Origin: Burkholderiales bacterium
GTDB taxonomy: Bacteria > Pseudomonadota > Gammaproteobacteria > Burkholderiales > SG8-39
Reading direction: 5' to 3'
Length of the DNA: 64,000 nucleotides
NCBI GenBank assembly: GCA_027493935.1
Contig: JAOSJV010000012.1
Location: 310,001-374,000, forward strand
The position numbers and the translations under genes are program-made. Positions 1 to 8,781 of this stretch are shown one piece after another. Positions within the stretch are counted from its first letter, which is position 1. The number at the start of each line of letters is the position of its first letter. Under the pieces are notes generated by a model, which was given only the letters and a program-made list of their open reading frames with translations, made no database searches and was not told the origin of the DNA.

Positions 1-1
1 G

Positions 2-892
2 ACACGGTGCTCCGGGTTCGACCGGGCCGCCGACGGCTTCACCACGGTCGAGGAGCCGGCGGACTTCTCGCGCTCGGTCCACGTGAAGTCGGGCGAGATC
101 CGCTCGTCGCTCTTTGCGACCGCGGACGAGATCGGCCTTCCGGACGGGGTGGCGGTGCAGCTCGCCGACATCTTCGGCGGCGACATCGACTTCCACCGCG
201 ACCTGCGCAAGGGCGACCGCTTCACGGTGATCTACGAGACGCTCCACCACCAGGGTCGGCCGCTCAGATCGGGGCGCATCCTCGCCGCCGAGTTCGTGAA
301 CGACGGCCGCGCGTTGCGCGCGATCTGGTTCGGCGAGGACGCGGGCTCCGGCAGCTACTACGCGCCGGACGGCAAGAGCCTGCGCAAGGCCTTCCTGCGC
401 TCGCCGCTCGAGTTCTCGCGCGTGACCTCCGGCTTCAAGATGCGCTTCCATCCGCTGCTGAAGACGTGGCGCGCGCACAAGGGCGTGGACTATGGCGCGC
501 CGACCGGCACCCGCGTGCGCGCGACCGGCGACGCGGTCGTGGAATCGGCCGGGTGGATCAACGGCTACGGCAACGTCGTCACGCTGCGCCACGGCGGCGG
601 CATCACGACGCTCTACGCGCATCTCTCGCGCATCGGCGACGGGATCCGCAGGGGCGCACGCGTGGGACAGGGCGACGTGATCGGATACGTGGGCGCGACC
701 GGCTGGGCGACCGGCCCCCACCTCCACTACGAGTTCCGCGTCGGCAACCAGCATCGCAATCCGCTCACGATCGTGTTTCCCTCGGCCGATCCGGTGCCGG
801 CGGCGCGGATGGCTGCGTTCCGCGCGGCGACCGAGCCGCTCGTCGCGCAGCTCGACCGGCTCCAGGGCACCGCGGTCGCGCTGCTCGAGTAG
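2..892 (+). CDS. M23 family metallopeptidase (murein endopeptidase), 5' end cut by window
   Basis: The reading frame is open to base 2, so the N-terminus lies outside the window. The visible part is about 296 residues. The C-terminal half is a LytM/M23 zinc peptidase domain: HKGVDYG holds the first zinc ligands (H and D) and GPHLHYEFR the second HxH. The family cleaves cross-link peptides in peptidoglycan from the periplasm. The upstream part resembles the non-catalytic domain of MepM-like proteins. The gene is 21 bases upstream of anmK, a cell-wall recycling kinase, which fits a murein-turnover role. Which M23 subfamily it belongs to cannot be fixed without the N-terminus. Confidence 0.9.
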   Translation, partial: TRCSGFDRAADGFTTVEEPADFSRSVHVKSGEIRSSLFATADEIGLPDGVAVQLADIFGGDIDFHRDLRKGDRFTVIYETLHHQGRPLRSGRILAAEFVNDGRALRAIWFGEDAGSGSYYAPDGKSLRKAFLRSPLEFSRVTSGFKMRFHPLLKTWRAHKGVDYGAPTGTRVRATGDAVVESAGWINGYGNVVTLRHGGGITTLYAHLSRIGDGIRRGARVGQGDVIGYVGATGWATGPHLHYEFRVGNQHRNPLTIVFPSADPVPAARMAAFRAATEPLVAQLDRLQGTAVALLE

Positions 893-913
893 TCTCCGGA
901 GCGGCTGCCCGCC

Positions 914-2005
914 GTGCCTGAGCTGTACGCGGGGCTCATGTCGGGCACGAGCCTGGACGGCGTCGACGCGGTCCTGATCGACTTCCGGCAGGCGCCCTGG
1001 CGACCGCTCGCGACGCACTCGGCCGCCTATTCGCCGGCGCTGCGTGCCGAGGCGCTCGCCCTCAACGCGGCCGGCGCAAACGAGCTCGACCGCGCCGCGC
1101 GCTTCGCCAACGCACACTCCGAGCACTGCGCCCAGGCCGTGCATGCGCTGCTCGCCGCGGCGCGCGTCGACGCGGCGTCGGTGAGCGCGATCGGTTGCCA
1201 CGGCCAGACGGTCAGGCATCGCCCGGATCTGGGATACACCCTCCAGCTCGCGAACGGCGCAGCACTCGCCGAGCGCACCGGGATCCAGGTGGTGTGCGAC
1301 TTTCGCAGCCGCGACGTCGCCGCCGGCGGACAGGGCGCGCCGCTCGTGCCCGCGTTTCACGCCGCGTGCTTCGGCGCGGCCGGCGCGCACCGCGTCGTCG
1401 TGAACCTCGGCGGGATCGCCAACCTCACCGATCTGCCGCGCGCGGGAGCCGTGCGCGGCTTCGACACCGGGCCGGCGAACGTGCTGCTCGACGTGTGGGC
1501 GGAAACGCATCTCGGCGCGCCGTTCGATCGCGACGGCGCCTGGGCGGCGGGCGGACGCGTCGTCGAACCGCTCCTCGCGCAGATGCTCGCCGAGCCGTAC
1601 TTCTCGGCGCCGCCGCCGAAGAGCACCGGGCGCGAGCGCTTCAACGCCGCCTGGCTCGCGCGGCACGCGCCCGAGCGCTTCGCGCCGGCCGACGTGCAGG
1701 CCACGCTCGCCGAGCTTACCGCGGCGAGCGTCGCAGCGGCGATCGAGCGCCATTGCGCCGGCGCCGGCGAGGTGCTGCTGTGCGGCGGCGGCGCGCACAA
1801 CGTGGATCTCGTGCGGCGCCTCGGGGCACGGCTCGCGGGCCGGACGGTCGCCGACACCGGCACCGCCGGGCTCGCGCCGCAGTGGGTCGAGGCATCGGCG
1901 TTTGCGTGGCTCGCCCGCGAGGCGCTCGCCGGGCGGCCGGGGAACGTCCCAGCGGTCACCGGCGCGCGCGGCCCGCGCGTGCTCGGCGCGATCTATCCGG
2001 CCTGA
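914..2005 (+). CDS. anmK: Anhydro-N-acetylmuramic acid kinase
   Basis: This 363-residue cytosolic kinase hydrolyses and phosphorylates 1,6-anhydro-MurNAc to MurNAc-6-phosphate in murein recycling. The N-terminal phosphate-binding motif GLMSGTSLDGVDAVLIDF is intact, and VNLGGIANLTDL and the LCGGGAHN segment of the sugar-kinase/actin fold follow. The GTG start at 914 is chosen because it places the conserved ELYAGLMSGTS motif at the usual position. The length matches the family. It lies just behind an M23 murein peptidase; the later recycling enzymes AmgK and MurU are encoded at 54-56 kb. Confidence 0.96.
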   Translation: MPELYAGLMSGTSLDGVDAVLIDFRQAPWRPLATHSAAYSPALRAEALALNAAGANELDRAARFANAHSEHCAQAVHALLAAARVDAASVSAIGCHGQTVRHRPDLGYTLQLANGAALAERTGIQVVCDFRSRDVAAGGQGAPLVPAFHAACFGAAGAHRVVVNLGGIANLTDLPRAGAVRGFDTGPANVLLDVWAETHLGAPFDRDGAWAAGGRVVEPLLAQMLAEPYFSAPPPKSTGRERFNAAWLARHAPERFAPADVQATLAELTAASVAAAIERHCAGAGEVLLCGGGAHNVDLVRRLGARLAGRTVADTGTAGLAPQWVEASAFAWLAREALAGRPGNVPAVTGARGPRVLGAIYPA

Positions 2006-2017
2006 GCCGCGCACCGC

Positions 2018-2075
2018 GACCACCCCGCCGGGCTTCGCCCGGCACCCCTCCTTGGGAAGGAGGGGACACCAACCC
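2018..2075. repeat. Palindromic dispersed repeat (CCCCTCCT type)
   Basis: Two adjacent hairpins lie in the gap between anmK and erpA. CCGGGC/GCCCGG has loop TTC (2028-2042), and the 9-bp perfect stem CCCCTCCTT/AAGGAGGGG has loop GGG (2045-2065). The second hairpin recurs twice at 36863-36936, so this is a dispersed element. It could also end anmK or erpA transcripts, but there is no U-tract. Confidence 0.7.
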
Positions 2076-2107
2076 TTCTAGATCCCCCGAGTCAGGCGAC
2101 GAGCAGC

Positions 2108-2458
2108 TTACGCCGTGAACGACGACCCGCACCCGCAGGTGCTCGTCGCATTGGGGTTCTTGATCACGAACTGCGCGCCCTCGATGCTCTCCTGGTAGTC
2201 GATCTCGGCGCCGACCAGGTACTGGTAGCTCATCGGGTCGACCAGCAGCGTCACGCCGCCCTTCTCCATCACGGTGTCGTCCTCGTTCGTCACCTCGTCG
2301 AACGTGAACCCGTACTGGAAACCGGAGCAGCCGCCGCCGGTCACGAACACGCGCAGCTTCAGCTCGGCGTTGCCCTCCTCGTCGATCAGCTGCTTCACCT
2401 TGGTCGCGGCGCTGTCGGTGAAGACGATCGGGGAGGGCATCTCGGTCACTGCGTTCAT
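2108..2458 (-). CDS. erpA: Iron-sulfur cluster insertion protein ErpA
   Basis: This is a 116-residue A-type carrier that hands Fe-S clusters to apo-proteins. The three cluster-binding cysteines are visible in [10 protein letters not shown] and TCGCGSSF at the extreme C-terminus. An in-frame ATG 33 bases upstream would add 11 residues. The start at 2458 is preferred because AGGAG lies 7 bases before it and the protein then begins [14 protein letters not shown], as in relatives. It is the last gene of a minus-strand run after argC, the DUF6776 gene and bactofilin, and has its own promoter at 2536-2565. Confidence 0.96.
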   Translation of the reverse strand: MNAVTEMPSPIVFTDSAATKVKQLIDEEGNAELKLRVFVTGGGCSGFQYGFTFDEVTNEDDTVMEKGGVTLLVDPMSYQYLVGAEIDYQESIEGAQFVIKNPNATSTCGCGSSFTA

Positions 2459-2535
2459 TTCATGGCTCCTGAGCCGCGTCGCTGGCTTCATGCATTGATC
2501 GATGTGACCGCGGAGCGCGGCCGACGTTCACCCGC

Positions 2536-2565
2536 TATTCTTGCCGCGCGCGGCCGCCCGGTCAA
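2536..2565 (-). promoter_or_regulatory. Sigma-70 type promoter for erpA
   Basis: On the minus strand TTGACC (2565-2560) and AGAATA (2541-2536) are 18 bases apart. This predicts a start near 2529 and a leader of about 70 bases. The -35 box overlaps the bactofilin stop codon. Confidence 0.55.
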
Positions 2566-3008
2566 TGTCGGACGCCCGTCCCGCCGCGAAAATCGGCGCT
2601 CAGTTCCCCCTTGGCGAGCTTCAGTTCGACGGCCTTGCCCTCCGCGGCCGCGTCGCCGTGCACCAGGCGGCCCTCGACCACCGCGCCGAGGTGAATTTCC
2701 AGGCTGGTGTAGTGGATATCGCCCTTGATCCGCGAGCGCGGCTGAAGCTCGAGGAACTCGCTCACGTGCACCGGTCCCTCGATCGTGCCGTTCACGACCA
2801 TGTGCGTGACGCGCACTTCTCCCTCGACACGCGCTTGCTCGCTCACCACCACCGTGCTCGGCTGCCCGGCCGCGGCGACGACGTTGCCCTTGACCTCCCC
2901 GTCGATGCGCAGACCGCCGCCGAAGATCACGTTGCCTTCGATCCGGGTGCCGGCGCCGATCAGGCTGTCGATCCGGCTCTGCGGCTTGGAGGGCTTGCTT
3001 CCGAACAT
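2562..3008 (-). CDS. Bactofilin (polymer-forming cytoskeletal protein)
   Basis: The 148-residue protein begins MFGSKPSKPQSRIDSLIGAG and continues with repeated short beta strands (IEGNV, RIDGEVKGNV, ARVEGEVRV, RIKGDIHY). These are typical of the right-handed beta-helix bactofilin domain, which polymerises into membrane-associated filaments involved in cell shape and local cell-wall synthesis. The start has GGAGGT four bases upstream. It follows the DUF6776 membrane protein directly, a common betaproteobacterial pairing beside argC and erpA. The C-terminal tail after about residue 120 is variable. Confidence 0.93.
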   Translation of the reverse strand: MFGSKPSKPQSRIDSLIGAGTRIEGNVIFGGGLRIDGEVKGNVVAAAGQPSTVVVSEQARVEGEVRVTHMVVNGTIEGPVHVSEFLELQPRSRIKGDIHYTSLEIHLGAVVEGRLVHGDAAAEGKAVELKLAKGELSADFRGGTGVRH

Positions 3009-3060
3009 GGGGACCTCCCAATGTGCTGGCGACGAATGCCATGGGGCGCGGGCGTCGCGC

Positions 3061-3811
3061 CTACGACAGGTTGAAGCTCTGCGTCGCGCGCGGCTGCTCG
3101 GAGCCCTTCTCGAGCAACCGCACCTGGACCGACCGGACCTTGTCGGCCGGATCGACGCGGAACACGCCTTCGGCCCGGTGGAACCGCGTGAAGCTGATCT
3201 GGTGCGCCGACCCCTGCTCGGCCGCTTCGTCCGGAACGACCAGAATAGCATCCTTGCCTGCGCGCCGCAGATTGACGATGAACTGCAGCCGGCCGTCGAA
3301 CGCGCGCGGCCGCGCGCCGCCCTGCATGACGAGCACGCGGTAGCGGTACTCGCCCGGCAGCACGCCGCTCTCGACCTTGAACCGGGCGACCCGGACGCGC
3401 TCGTCCGCCTGCGCGCTCGCCGACAGGTTCTCCGAAGAACGCGATGTCCTCCTTCAGCCGCGCGTTGTCGGCCTCGAGCTGCTTCAGTTGGCGCGCGAGA
3501 TCGCGCTGCGCCGCCTGCTCGATCTTCAGGCGCGCATCGCTCGAATCGGCGACGGCGCGCAGCTTGGGAACCTCGGACTCGAGCTCCGCCACACGCTTGC
3601 GCAGCGTGCCGAGCTCGCTCTGGAGCGTGCGCGCGTCGAACCCGGCAAAGCGCCGGCCGGCGTCGTACATGAAGAACGCGAGCACCGCCGAGATCGACAG
3701 CGCCGCGACGATGCGCAGCGCCCGCCAGTACCACGGCACGTGGGGATTGACGGCGAGCCGCGGCGCGGCGATGCCGAAGCGGTTCCTGAGCCGTCGCAGC
3801 GCCTTGCGCAT
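3061..3811 (-). CDS. DUF6776 family membrane protein (frameshifted)
   Basis: The N-terminus is cytosolic and basic. One membrane segment follows (about residues 30-48, ALRIVAALSISAVLAFFMYD), then a coiled coil (about 60-125) rich in Leu, Glu and Lys, then a C-terminal beta domain. The frame breaks at 3432-3433. Removing one G of the minus-strand GG gives ...AFFENLSASAQADERV and joins the C-terminal part beginning LPGEYRYRVLVMQGG without loss. I read this as a one-base sequencing insertion. The gene lies between argC and bactofilin. Its biochemical role is unknown; the topology suggests a partner or anchor for the bactofilin filament, which is inference. Confidence 0.8.
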
Positions 3812-3820
3812 CCGGCCCCG

Positions 3821-4861
3821 TCAAGGCAGCACCGGCAGCTGCGCGAGGCCGGTCCGCTCGTCGATGCCGAACATGATGTTCATGTTCTGCACGGCCTGTC
3901 CCGCCGCGCCCTTCACCAGGTTGTCGATCACCGAGAGGATCACCAGCGTGTCGCCGCCGTGCGGCCGGTGCACCGCGATCCGGCACAGGTTCGCCGCGCG
4001 CACCGAGCGCGTGTCGGGATGGCGCCCGGGCGGCAGCACGTCGACGAACGGCTCGTCGCGGAAGCGCGCCTCGTACAGCGCCTGGAAGTCGGCCTCGCGC
4101 GTGATGCGGGCGTAGAGCGTCGCGTGGATGCCCCGGATCATCGGCGTGAGATGCGGCACGAACGTCACGCCGACCGCGCGTCCGGCGGCCTGTGCGAGCC
4201 CCTGGCAGATCTCGGGCCAGTGCCGGTGCCCCGGCACGCCGTAGGCGGCGAAGTTGTCGGAGGCCTCGGAGAACAGGATGTGGGTCTCGGCCTTGCGGCC
4301 CGCTCCGCTCACGCCCGACTTCGCGTCTGCGATCAGATGGTCGAGGTCGACGACCCCGTGCTCGACGAGCGGCAGGAACCCCAGCTGCACGCTGGTGGGA
4401 TAGCAGCCGGGGTTCGCGACCACGCGCGCCGCGCGGATCGCGGCGCGGTTCATCTCGGGCAGCCCGTACACCGCCTCGGCGACGAGCTCGGGCGCCGCGT
4501 GCTCCTGCTTGTACCACTTCTCCCACTGCGCGACGTCGCGCAGGCGGAAGTCGGCCGCGAGGTCGACGATGCGCACGCCGCGCTCGACGAGCGCGCGCGC
4601 CTCGCCCATCGCCACGCCGTTCGGCGTGGCGAAGAACACCACGTCGCACGCCTCGAGCGGCGCCGCGGCCGGATCGCTGTAGGCGAGACCGACCGCGCCG
4701 CGCAGGCTCGGGAAGAGGTCGGCGACCGGCACGCCCGCCTCCTTGCGCGAGGTGATCGCCGCGAGCTCCGCGTCGGGGTGCTGCGCCAGCAGGCGCAGCA
4801 GCTCGACGCCGGTGTAGCCCGTCCCGCCCACGATGCCGACCTTGATCTTCGCGCGCTTCAT
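3821..4861 (-). CDS. argC: N-acetyl-gamma-glutamyl-phosphate reductase
   Basis: The NADPH-dependent reductase makes N-acetylglutamate semialdehyde in arginine synthesis. The dinucleotide motif [10 protein letters not shown] is at the N-terminus, the catalytic cysteine is in NPGCYPTS, and the second active-site element is [10 protein letters not shown]. It has 346 residues, normal for the short ArgC type. The ATG at 4861 has GGAAGG just upstream; an ATG at 4873 is also possible. The gene heads the minus-strand run argC, DUF6776, bactofilin, erpA. rpsI ends about 110 bases upstream, separated by a terminator. Confidence 0.96.
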   Translation of the reverse strand: MKRAKIKVGIVGGTGYTGVELLRLLAQHPDAELAAITSRKEAGVPVADLFPSLRGAVGLAYSDPAAAPLEACDVVFFATPNGVAMGEARALVERGVRIVDLAADFRLRDVAQWEKWYKQEHAAPELVAEAVYGLPEMNRAAIRAARVVANPGCYPTSVQLGFLPLVEHGVVDLDHLIADAKSGVSGAGRKAETHILFSEASDNFAAYGVPGHRHWPEICQGLAQAAGRAVGVTFVPHLTPMIRGIHATLYARITREADFQALYEARFRDEPFVDVLPPGRHPDTRSVRAANLCRIAVHRPHGGDTLVILSVIDNLVKGAAGQAVQNMNIMFGIDERTGLAQLPVLP

Positions 4862-4920
4862 CGCGCCTTCCATCGCTCCCGTCGTTCCGGCGCTGTCGCC
4901 GCGCGGCGACAACCCCGCCC

Positions 4921-4949
4921 CAGACAACAAGGCCGCCTCGCGGGCGGCC
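4921..4949 (-). terminator. Intrinsic terminator after rpsI
   Basis: On the minus strand a 7-bp stem GGCCGCC/GGCGGCC (4949-4931) with a 5-base loop is followed by TTGTTGT. It ends the rplM-rpsI transcript before argC. Confidence 0.75.
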
Positions 4950-4974
4950 TGTCGTGCGCGTCATCGCTGCGTCG

Positions 4975-5367
4975 TCATCGCTTCGAGAATTGCGGCCGCC
5001 GGCGCGCCTTGTGCAGACCCACCTTCTTTCGCTCCACCTCGCGCGCGTCGCGCGTGACGAGCCCCGCCTTCGACAGCGCGGGCTTGAGCGCCGCGTCGTA
5101 CTCGATGAGCGCGCGGGTGATGCCGTGACGCACCGCGCCCGCCTGCCCCGATTCGCCGCCGCCGTCCACGTTGACCTTGATGTCGAACGCGGTCAGGTTG
5201 TTCGTCAGCGCGAGCGGCTGGCGCACGATCATGCGCCCGGTCTCGCGGCCGAAGTACTCGTCGACCGGCTTGTCGTTGACGGTGAAAGCGCCGCGGCCGG
5301 GCTTGATGAACACCCGCGCCACCGCGCTCTTGCGGCGGCCGGTGCCGTAGTAGTAGTCGCCGATCAT
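4975..5367 (-). CDS. rpsI: 30S ribosomal protein uS9
   Basis: The 130-residue protein carries the uS9 signature GYGTGRRK-like segment [16 protein letters not shown], and the family's basic tail ends in Ser-Lys-Arg, which reaches the P-site tRNA. The ATG follows the rplM stop codon directly with no gap, so translation is coupled; GGAG about 9 bases before it lies inside rplM. It is co-transcribed with rplM from the promoter at 5871-5900. Confidence 0.99.
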   Translation of the reverse strand: MIGDYYYGTGRRKSAVARVFIKPGRGAFTVNDKPVDEYFGRETGRMIVRQPLALTNNLTAFDIKVNVDGGGESGQAGAVRHGITRALIEYDAALKPALSKAGLVTRDAREVERKKVGLHKARRRPQFSKR

Positions 5368-5799
5368 CTACCTAATCTCCAGAGCCTTGGGCTGCTGCGC
5401 GGCATGCGGGTGCGCGTCGCCCGCATACACCTTGAGCTTGCGGAACATCGCCGAGCCGAGCGGCCCCTTGGGCAGCATGCCCTTCACGGCGATCTCGAGC
5501 ACGCGGCCGGGATGGCGCGCGTGCAGCTTCGCGTACTGCGTCGACCGCAGCTCGCCGGGCTTGCCGAGATGGCGGTAATAGATCTTCTGCGTCGGCTTGG
5601 CGCCGGTCACGCGCAGCCTCGCCGCGTTGACGACCACGATGTAGTCGCCGGTGTCGACGTGCGGCGTGAACACGGGCTTGTGCTTGCCGCGCAGCCTGAG
5701 CGCGATCTGCGAGGCGAGGCGACCGAGCACCTTGTCGGCGGCGTCGACGACGTACCAGTCGTGGCGCGTCTCGCTCGGCTTGGCGGAGAACGTCTTCAT
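5368..5799 (-). CDS. rplM: 50S ribosomal protein uL13
   Basis: The protein has 143 residues, the family length, beginning [20 protein letters not shown]. Conserved segments include [17 protein letters not shown] and the MLPKGPLG motif. It is an early-assembling component of the large subunit. It is the first gene of the rplM-rpsI operon, with a near-consensus promoter and a leader of about 64 bases. In gamma-proteobacteria this operon is autoregulated by L13 binding its leader; I see no clear structure here to claim the same. Confidence 0.99.
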   Translation of the reverse strand: MKTFSAKPSETRHDWYVVDAADKVLGRLASQIALRLRGKHKPVFTPHVDTGDYIVVVNAARLRVTGAKPTQKIYYRHLGKPGELRSTQYAKLHARHPGRVLEIAVKGMLPKGPLGSAMFRKLKVYAGDAHPHAAQQPKALEIR

Positions 5800-5870
5800 T
5801 CTGAGCTTCGGTTCGAGTACGGTCCGGGTTCGAGCCGCGTGCGCCGCACGCGGCCAAGAGAAAGCGTGGG

Positions 5871-5900
5871 ATTGTATTCGCGCGCGCGAGCCCCTGTCAA
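5871..5900 (-). promoter_or_regulatory. Strong sigma-70 promoter of rplM-rpsI
   Basis: On the minus strand a perfect -35 TTGACA (5900-5895) and -10 TACAAT (5876-5871) are separated by 18 bases. The predicted start is near 5864, about 64 bases before the rplM ATG. Confidence 0.85.
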
Positions 5901-5940
5901 ATCAGGCGCTTGTGATCACGTGCGCACGGCCGGCGCACCC

Positions 5941-5967
5941 AAAAAAAACGCAGCCTGTGCGGCTGCG
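5941..5967 (-). terminator. Intrinsic terminator of the candidate sRNA
   Basis: The 7-bp stem CGCAGCC/GGCTGCG with a 5-base loop is followed on the minus strand by T8 (5948-5941). The direction is unambiguous, and it lies upstream of the rplM promoter, so it must end a transcript coming from 6000-6150. Confidence 0.9.
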
Positions 5968-6090
5968 CTGAATCCACCAAAGGAGGAGGGTGGAGGAGAC
6001 TGAACCTTGATCGCTGTGCTGCGGTGCGCCTGCTCTTTCCGGCTTGCGCGGGCTACAGGCGCAGTATGCGCGTCAGCATACTGCGGTGCA
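5941..6090 (-). ncRNA. Candidate small RNA with anti-Shine-Dalgarno loop
   Basis: Read on the minus strand, the segment has three structured parts. A 10-bp perfect stem CGCAGTATGC/GCATACTGCG has a 6-base loop (6085-6060). A stretch containing CTCCTCC (5999-5992) leads into a second hairpin, CCACC/GGTGG (5978-5974 with 5993-5989), whose 10-base loop is CTCCTCCTTT. A strong intrinsic terminator with eight T follows. The loop contains CCUCCUUU, identical to the anti-SD core of 16S rRNA, and can pair with ribosome binding sites. No protein is supported here. The 5' end is not determined; the AT-rich DNA at 6120-6180 may hold the promoter, but I see no clean -35/-10 pair. It may belong to an already known betaproteobacterial anti-SD sRNA family. 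Confidence 0.6.
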
Positions 6091-6318
6091 AGCGATTTTG
6101 GTGCGATGCAGTATCCTTCGATCCATCTATGCATAAATGTCCTTAATGGGCCTCATGTCCCTAATTGGTTGAGGGAAATGTGATCGGCGGAAGCCGGCTG
6201 CAGGCTCGGTCGCAACCGCAATCATGGCTCTGCAGTGGGTGCCTATTGCACGGCACAACGGGCGCTAGGCACGCCACGCGCTAGAATGCACCCCACCCCG
6301 GACCGAGGGAGTTCAGCC

Positions 6319-6744
6319 ATGGATTGCACTGTTCGATGGAGCGGCCCCGATGGCGGCATGAGCTTCGTCGCCGAAACCGGCAGCGGACACGCGTTCGTCA
6401 TGGACGGCGCGCCGGAAGGCGGCGGGCGCAATCTCGGGCCGCGGCCGATGGAAACGGTGCTCGCGGGCACCGGCGCGTGCACCGCGTACGACGTCGTGCT
6501 GATCCTCAAGAGGAGCCGACAGGACGTGCGCGGCTGCGAGGTGCGCGTCAGCGCGGACCGCGCGGCGACCGATCCGAAGGTGTTCACCCGGATCCACATG
6601 CACTTCGTCGTGCGGGGCCGCGGCCTCAAGCCCGAAGCGGTCGCCCGCGCCACCAAACTCTCCCACGAGAAGTACTGCTCCGCCTCGGCCATGCTCGGCA
6701 AGACTGCCGAGATGACCCTCGACTACGAGATCGCCGAGGACTGA
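6319..6744 (+). CDS. OsmC/Ohr family protein
   Basis: A 141-residue OsmC-fold protein. The two redox cysteines of the family are visible in GACTAYDVVLIL and KYCSASAML, the second preceded by SHEKYC. Family members reduce organic or lipid hydroperoxides in the cytosol. The LGPRPMETVLAG segment and overall length match the YhfA-like OsmC subgroup more than classic OsmC or Ohr. The ATG at 6319 has GAGGGAG about 8 bases upstream; a TAGAAT box at 6282-6287 could be its -10. It stands alone, with the sRNA candidate transcribed away from it. Confidence 0.88.
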   Translation: MDCTVRWSGPDGGMSFVAETGSGHAFVMDGAPEGGGRNLGPRPMETVLAGTGACTAYDVVLILKRSRQDVRGCEVRVSADRAATDPKVFTRIHMHFVVRGRGLKPEAVARATKLSHEKYCSASAMLGKTAEMTLDYEIAED

Positions 6745-6860
6745 GGCCGCCTGTTCGGCCATCCTGACGCTCGCGCCCCACTTGTTTTAGCTTCGGTCAA
6801 GGTTTTTCGACTGACTGTTGCTTTCTTGCAACGGACGCCCCTTAACTCCTTGTATCGTCG

Positions 6861-6890
6861 TTGTAAAGAAATGAGAGCGCTCCCTATACT
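6861..6890 (+). promoter_or_regulatory. Sigma-70 type promoter of the FadL-family gene
   Basis: TTGTAA (6861-6866) and TATACT (6885-6890) are 18 bases apart in locally AT-rich DNA, predicting a start near 6897 and a leader of about 60 bases to the GTG at 6959. Confidence 0.6.
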
Positions 6891-6958
6891 CATCGGGTGC
6901 CGAGACGCGTGGGGGCGCTTAGCCCGGCCGCTCGGAATCCCAAGACGGAGAGACCCAG

Positions 6959-8243
6959 GTGAGAACAAAGACGATCCAAAGGAGGCTCGCCGCGGCCGCA
7001 GTCGGCGCCCTGTTCGCCTCGACCGGTGCCACCGCGCTTGCCAGCGGCTTTCAGATCCAGGAGCAGGGCGCGAGCGGCCTCGGCGTCGCCTACTCGGGCC
7101 AGGCGGCCGCGGTACACGACGCGAGCACCGTGTTCTGGAACCCCGCCGGCATGTCGCTCCTGCCCGGCAAGCAGGGCGTGGCGGCGCTGCACTACATCAT
7201 TCCGGACACGAAGTTCAGCGATAGCGGCTCCCTGCTCACCCCGCTCGGTCTCGGCAACGGCGGCAACGGCGGCGAGAGCGCGCTGGTCCCCGCAGTTTAC
7301 GGCACGTGGATGATCAACCCGCAGTGGTCGGTCGGGTTGGCCGTGAACGCTCCGTTCGGGCTCGCAACCGAGTGGGATCAACCCTGGGTCGGGCACCTCC
7401 ACGCGATCCGGTCCGAGATCACGACGCTCAACATCAACCCGACGGTCTCGTTCAAGGTCAACAACATGCTGTCGCTCGGCGCTGGGTTGAGCTATCAGCG
7501 CCTGGAGGCCGAGTTGACCAACGCCGCAAACGCAGCGGGCACCATCGTCGGAAAGGTGGACGGCGACGACTGGGCTTGGGGCTGGAACATCGGCGCACTC
7601 ATCGCCGTCACGCCGGCGACGCGCATCGGCCTCACCTACCGCTCGTCGATCAAATACACGGTCGAGGGCGACCTCACCTTCAACAGCCCGGCGCTCGCAG
7701 CCCTGCAATCCTCGGTCGAGGCCGACGTGAAGCTGCCGCAGGTGTTCGGGATCAGCGTGTCGCACCAGTTCACCCCCGCAGACCCGCGTCCTGGCCGACT
7801 GGACGTGGACCGGCTGGGATTCGATCCAGAGCCTCGACATCCGGCGCACGAGCGGCCCGCTCACCGGACAGCTCGCTACCCAGACCTCGCTCAATTTCGA
7901 CAACAGCTGGCGCGCGGGCTTCGGCGTCGAGCACCAGCTGAACCAGCCGTGGCTGCTGCGCGCCGGAGTGGCCTACGACACCACGCCGGTGCAGGACGCC
8001 TTCCGCACGCCGCGGCTGCCGGACGACGACCGCTGGTGGCTCTCGGTGGGCGCGCGCTTCGTGCCGACCCCGACCTCCAACTGGTGGCTCGACTTCGGCT
8101 ACACGCACATCTTCGTGAGCGACGCGTCGAGCAGCCTGCCGCCGACCGGCGCACCCGCGACCGAAGTCGCGCGCGGTGCGCTGCGCGGCACCTACAAGGC
8201 GAGCGTCGACATCCTCGCGGCGCAGGTCGGCTTCAGGTTCTAA
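6959..8243 (+). CDS. FadL/OmpP1/TodX family outer membrane transporter (frameshifted)
   Basis: The family forms 14-strand barrels that carry long-chain fatty acids or other hydrophobic compounds across the outer membrane. A signal peptide ends near ATALASGFQ, followed by the family's N-terminal hatch QEQGASGLGVAYSG and FWNPAGM. The C-terminus is GFRF, with the terminal phenylalanine needed for barrel assembly. The frame breaks at 7778. Deleting that G turns FTPADPR into FTPQTRVLADWTWTG and restores a normal product of about 427 residues. The start is GTG with GGAGAG 8 bases upstream. A promoter and a strong terminator bracket it as a single-gene unit. Confidence 0.88.
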
Positions 8244-8373
8244 GGCGCTGTTTGGGCGCGAGGGGCCGTCTCCCCTCGCGCGCCAGCATCCTGGGCAATC
8301 CGCCGCAGCGGGGCGTTTTGCCCGCCATCGAGTCAAGGCTGGCGCCGGACACCCCGGCGATCAGGGGGGCAGG

Positions 8374-8405
8374 AAGGGCGCGGCGCGAGCCGCGCCCTTT
8401 TATTT
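8374..8405 (+). terminator. Intrinsic terminator
   Basis: A 9-bp perfect stem GGGCGCGGC/GCCGCGCCC with loop GCGA (8376-8397) is followed by TTTTATTT. It ends the FadL-family transcript. Confidence 0.9.
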
Positions 8406-8463
8406 CGCGGCGCCGCGCCGGGACACGGGCGCAACCCCGTGCTCGCGCTGCGCCGAGCGCCTC

Positions 8464-8492
8464 TTGATGTCTTGATGTCGCCAACGTATCAT
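8464..8492 (+). promoter_or_regulatory. Promoter of the VapBC module
   Basis: TTGATG (8464-8469) and TATCAT (8487-8492) are 17 bases apart. The -35 lies in a tandem direct repeat CTTGATGT CTTGATGT (8463-8478), a possible antitoxin binding site. Confidence 0.5.
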
Positions 8493-8520
8493 CACGGCAT
8501 CGCAACGCGGATGCGCAGGC

Positions 8521-8772
8521 ATGCGAACGACGCTGTCTCTAGATGAGGACGTGGCTGCCGCACTGGAGCAGTTGCGCAAGACGCGCGACGAAAGCTTCAA
8601 GGCGCTGGTGAACGAGGCGCTCCGCCGGGGGCTGAAGGACATGAAGGACGCGGCGCGGCGCCGGACGACGCCCTTCCGGACGCGCGCGGTGTCGCTCGGC
8701 CGGTGCCGCCTCGGCGGCGTCGACAACGTGGCCGAGGCGCTCGCAGTCGCCGAAGGCGAGTCGTTCCGCTGA
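8521..8772 (+). CDS. VapB-type ribbon-helix-helix antitoxin
   Basis: An 83-residue protein. The N-terminal [18 protein letters not shown] segment is a ribbon-helix-helix DNA-binding fold, and the C-terminal half ([23 protein letters not shown]) is typical of antitoxins that wrap a PIN toxin. It is 9 bases upstream of the PIN gene, so this is a two-gene operon. By analogy the complex represses its own promoter, and the direct repeat just upstream is a candidate operator. Confidence 0.85.
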   Translation: MRTTLSLDEDVAAALEQLRKTRDESFKALVNEALRRGLKDMKDAARRRTTPFRTRAVSLGRCRLGGVDNVAEALAVAEGESFR

Positions 8773-8781
8773 CGCGTCCGC

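Noticed and set aside
2562-4964. A very long minus-strand open frame (about 800 codons) across bactofilin, the DUF6776 gene and argC
   Set aside because: Only its last 148 codons match a protein (bactofilin). The rest is a high-GC shadow of argC and the DUF6776 gene, which occupy other frames.
5916-6134. A 72-codon minus-strand ORF over the sRNA candidate
   Set aside because: It has no ribosome site or recognisable protein features and runs through the terminator. The structured RNA interpretation explains the region better.
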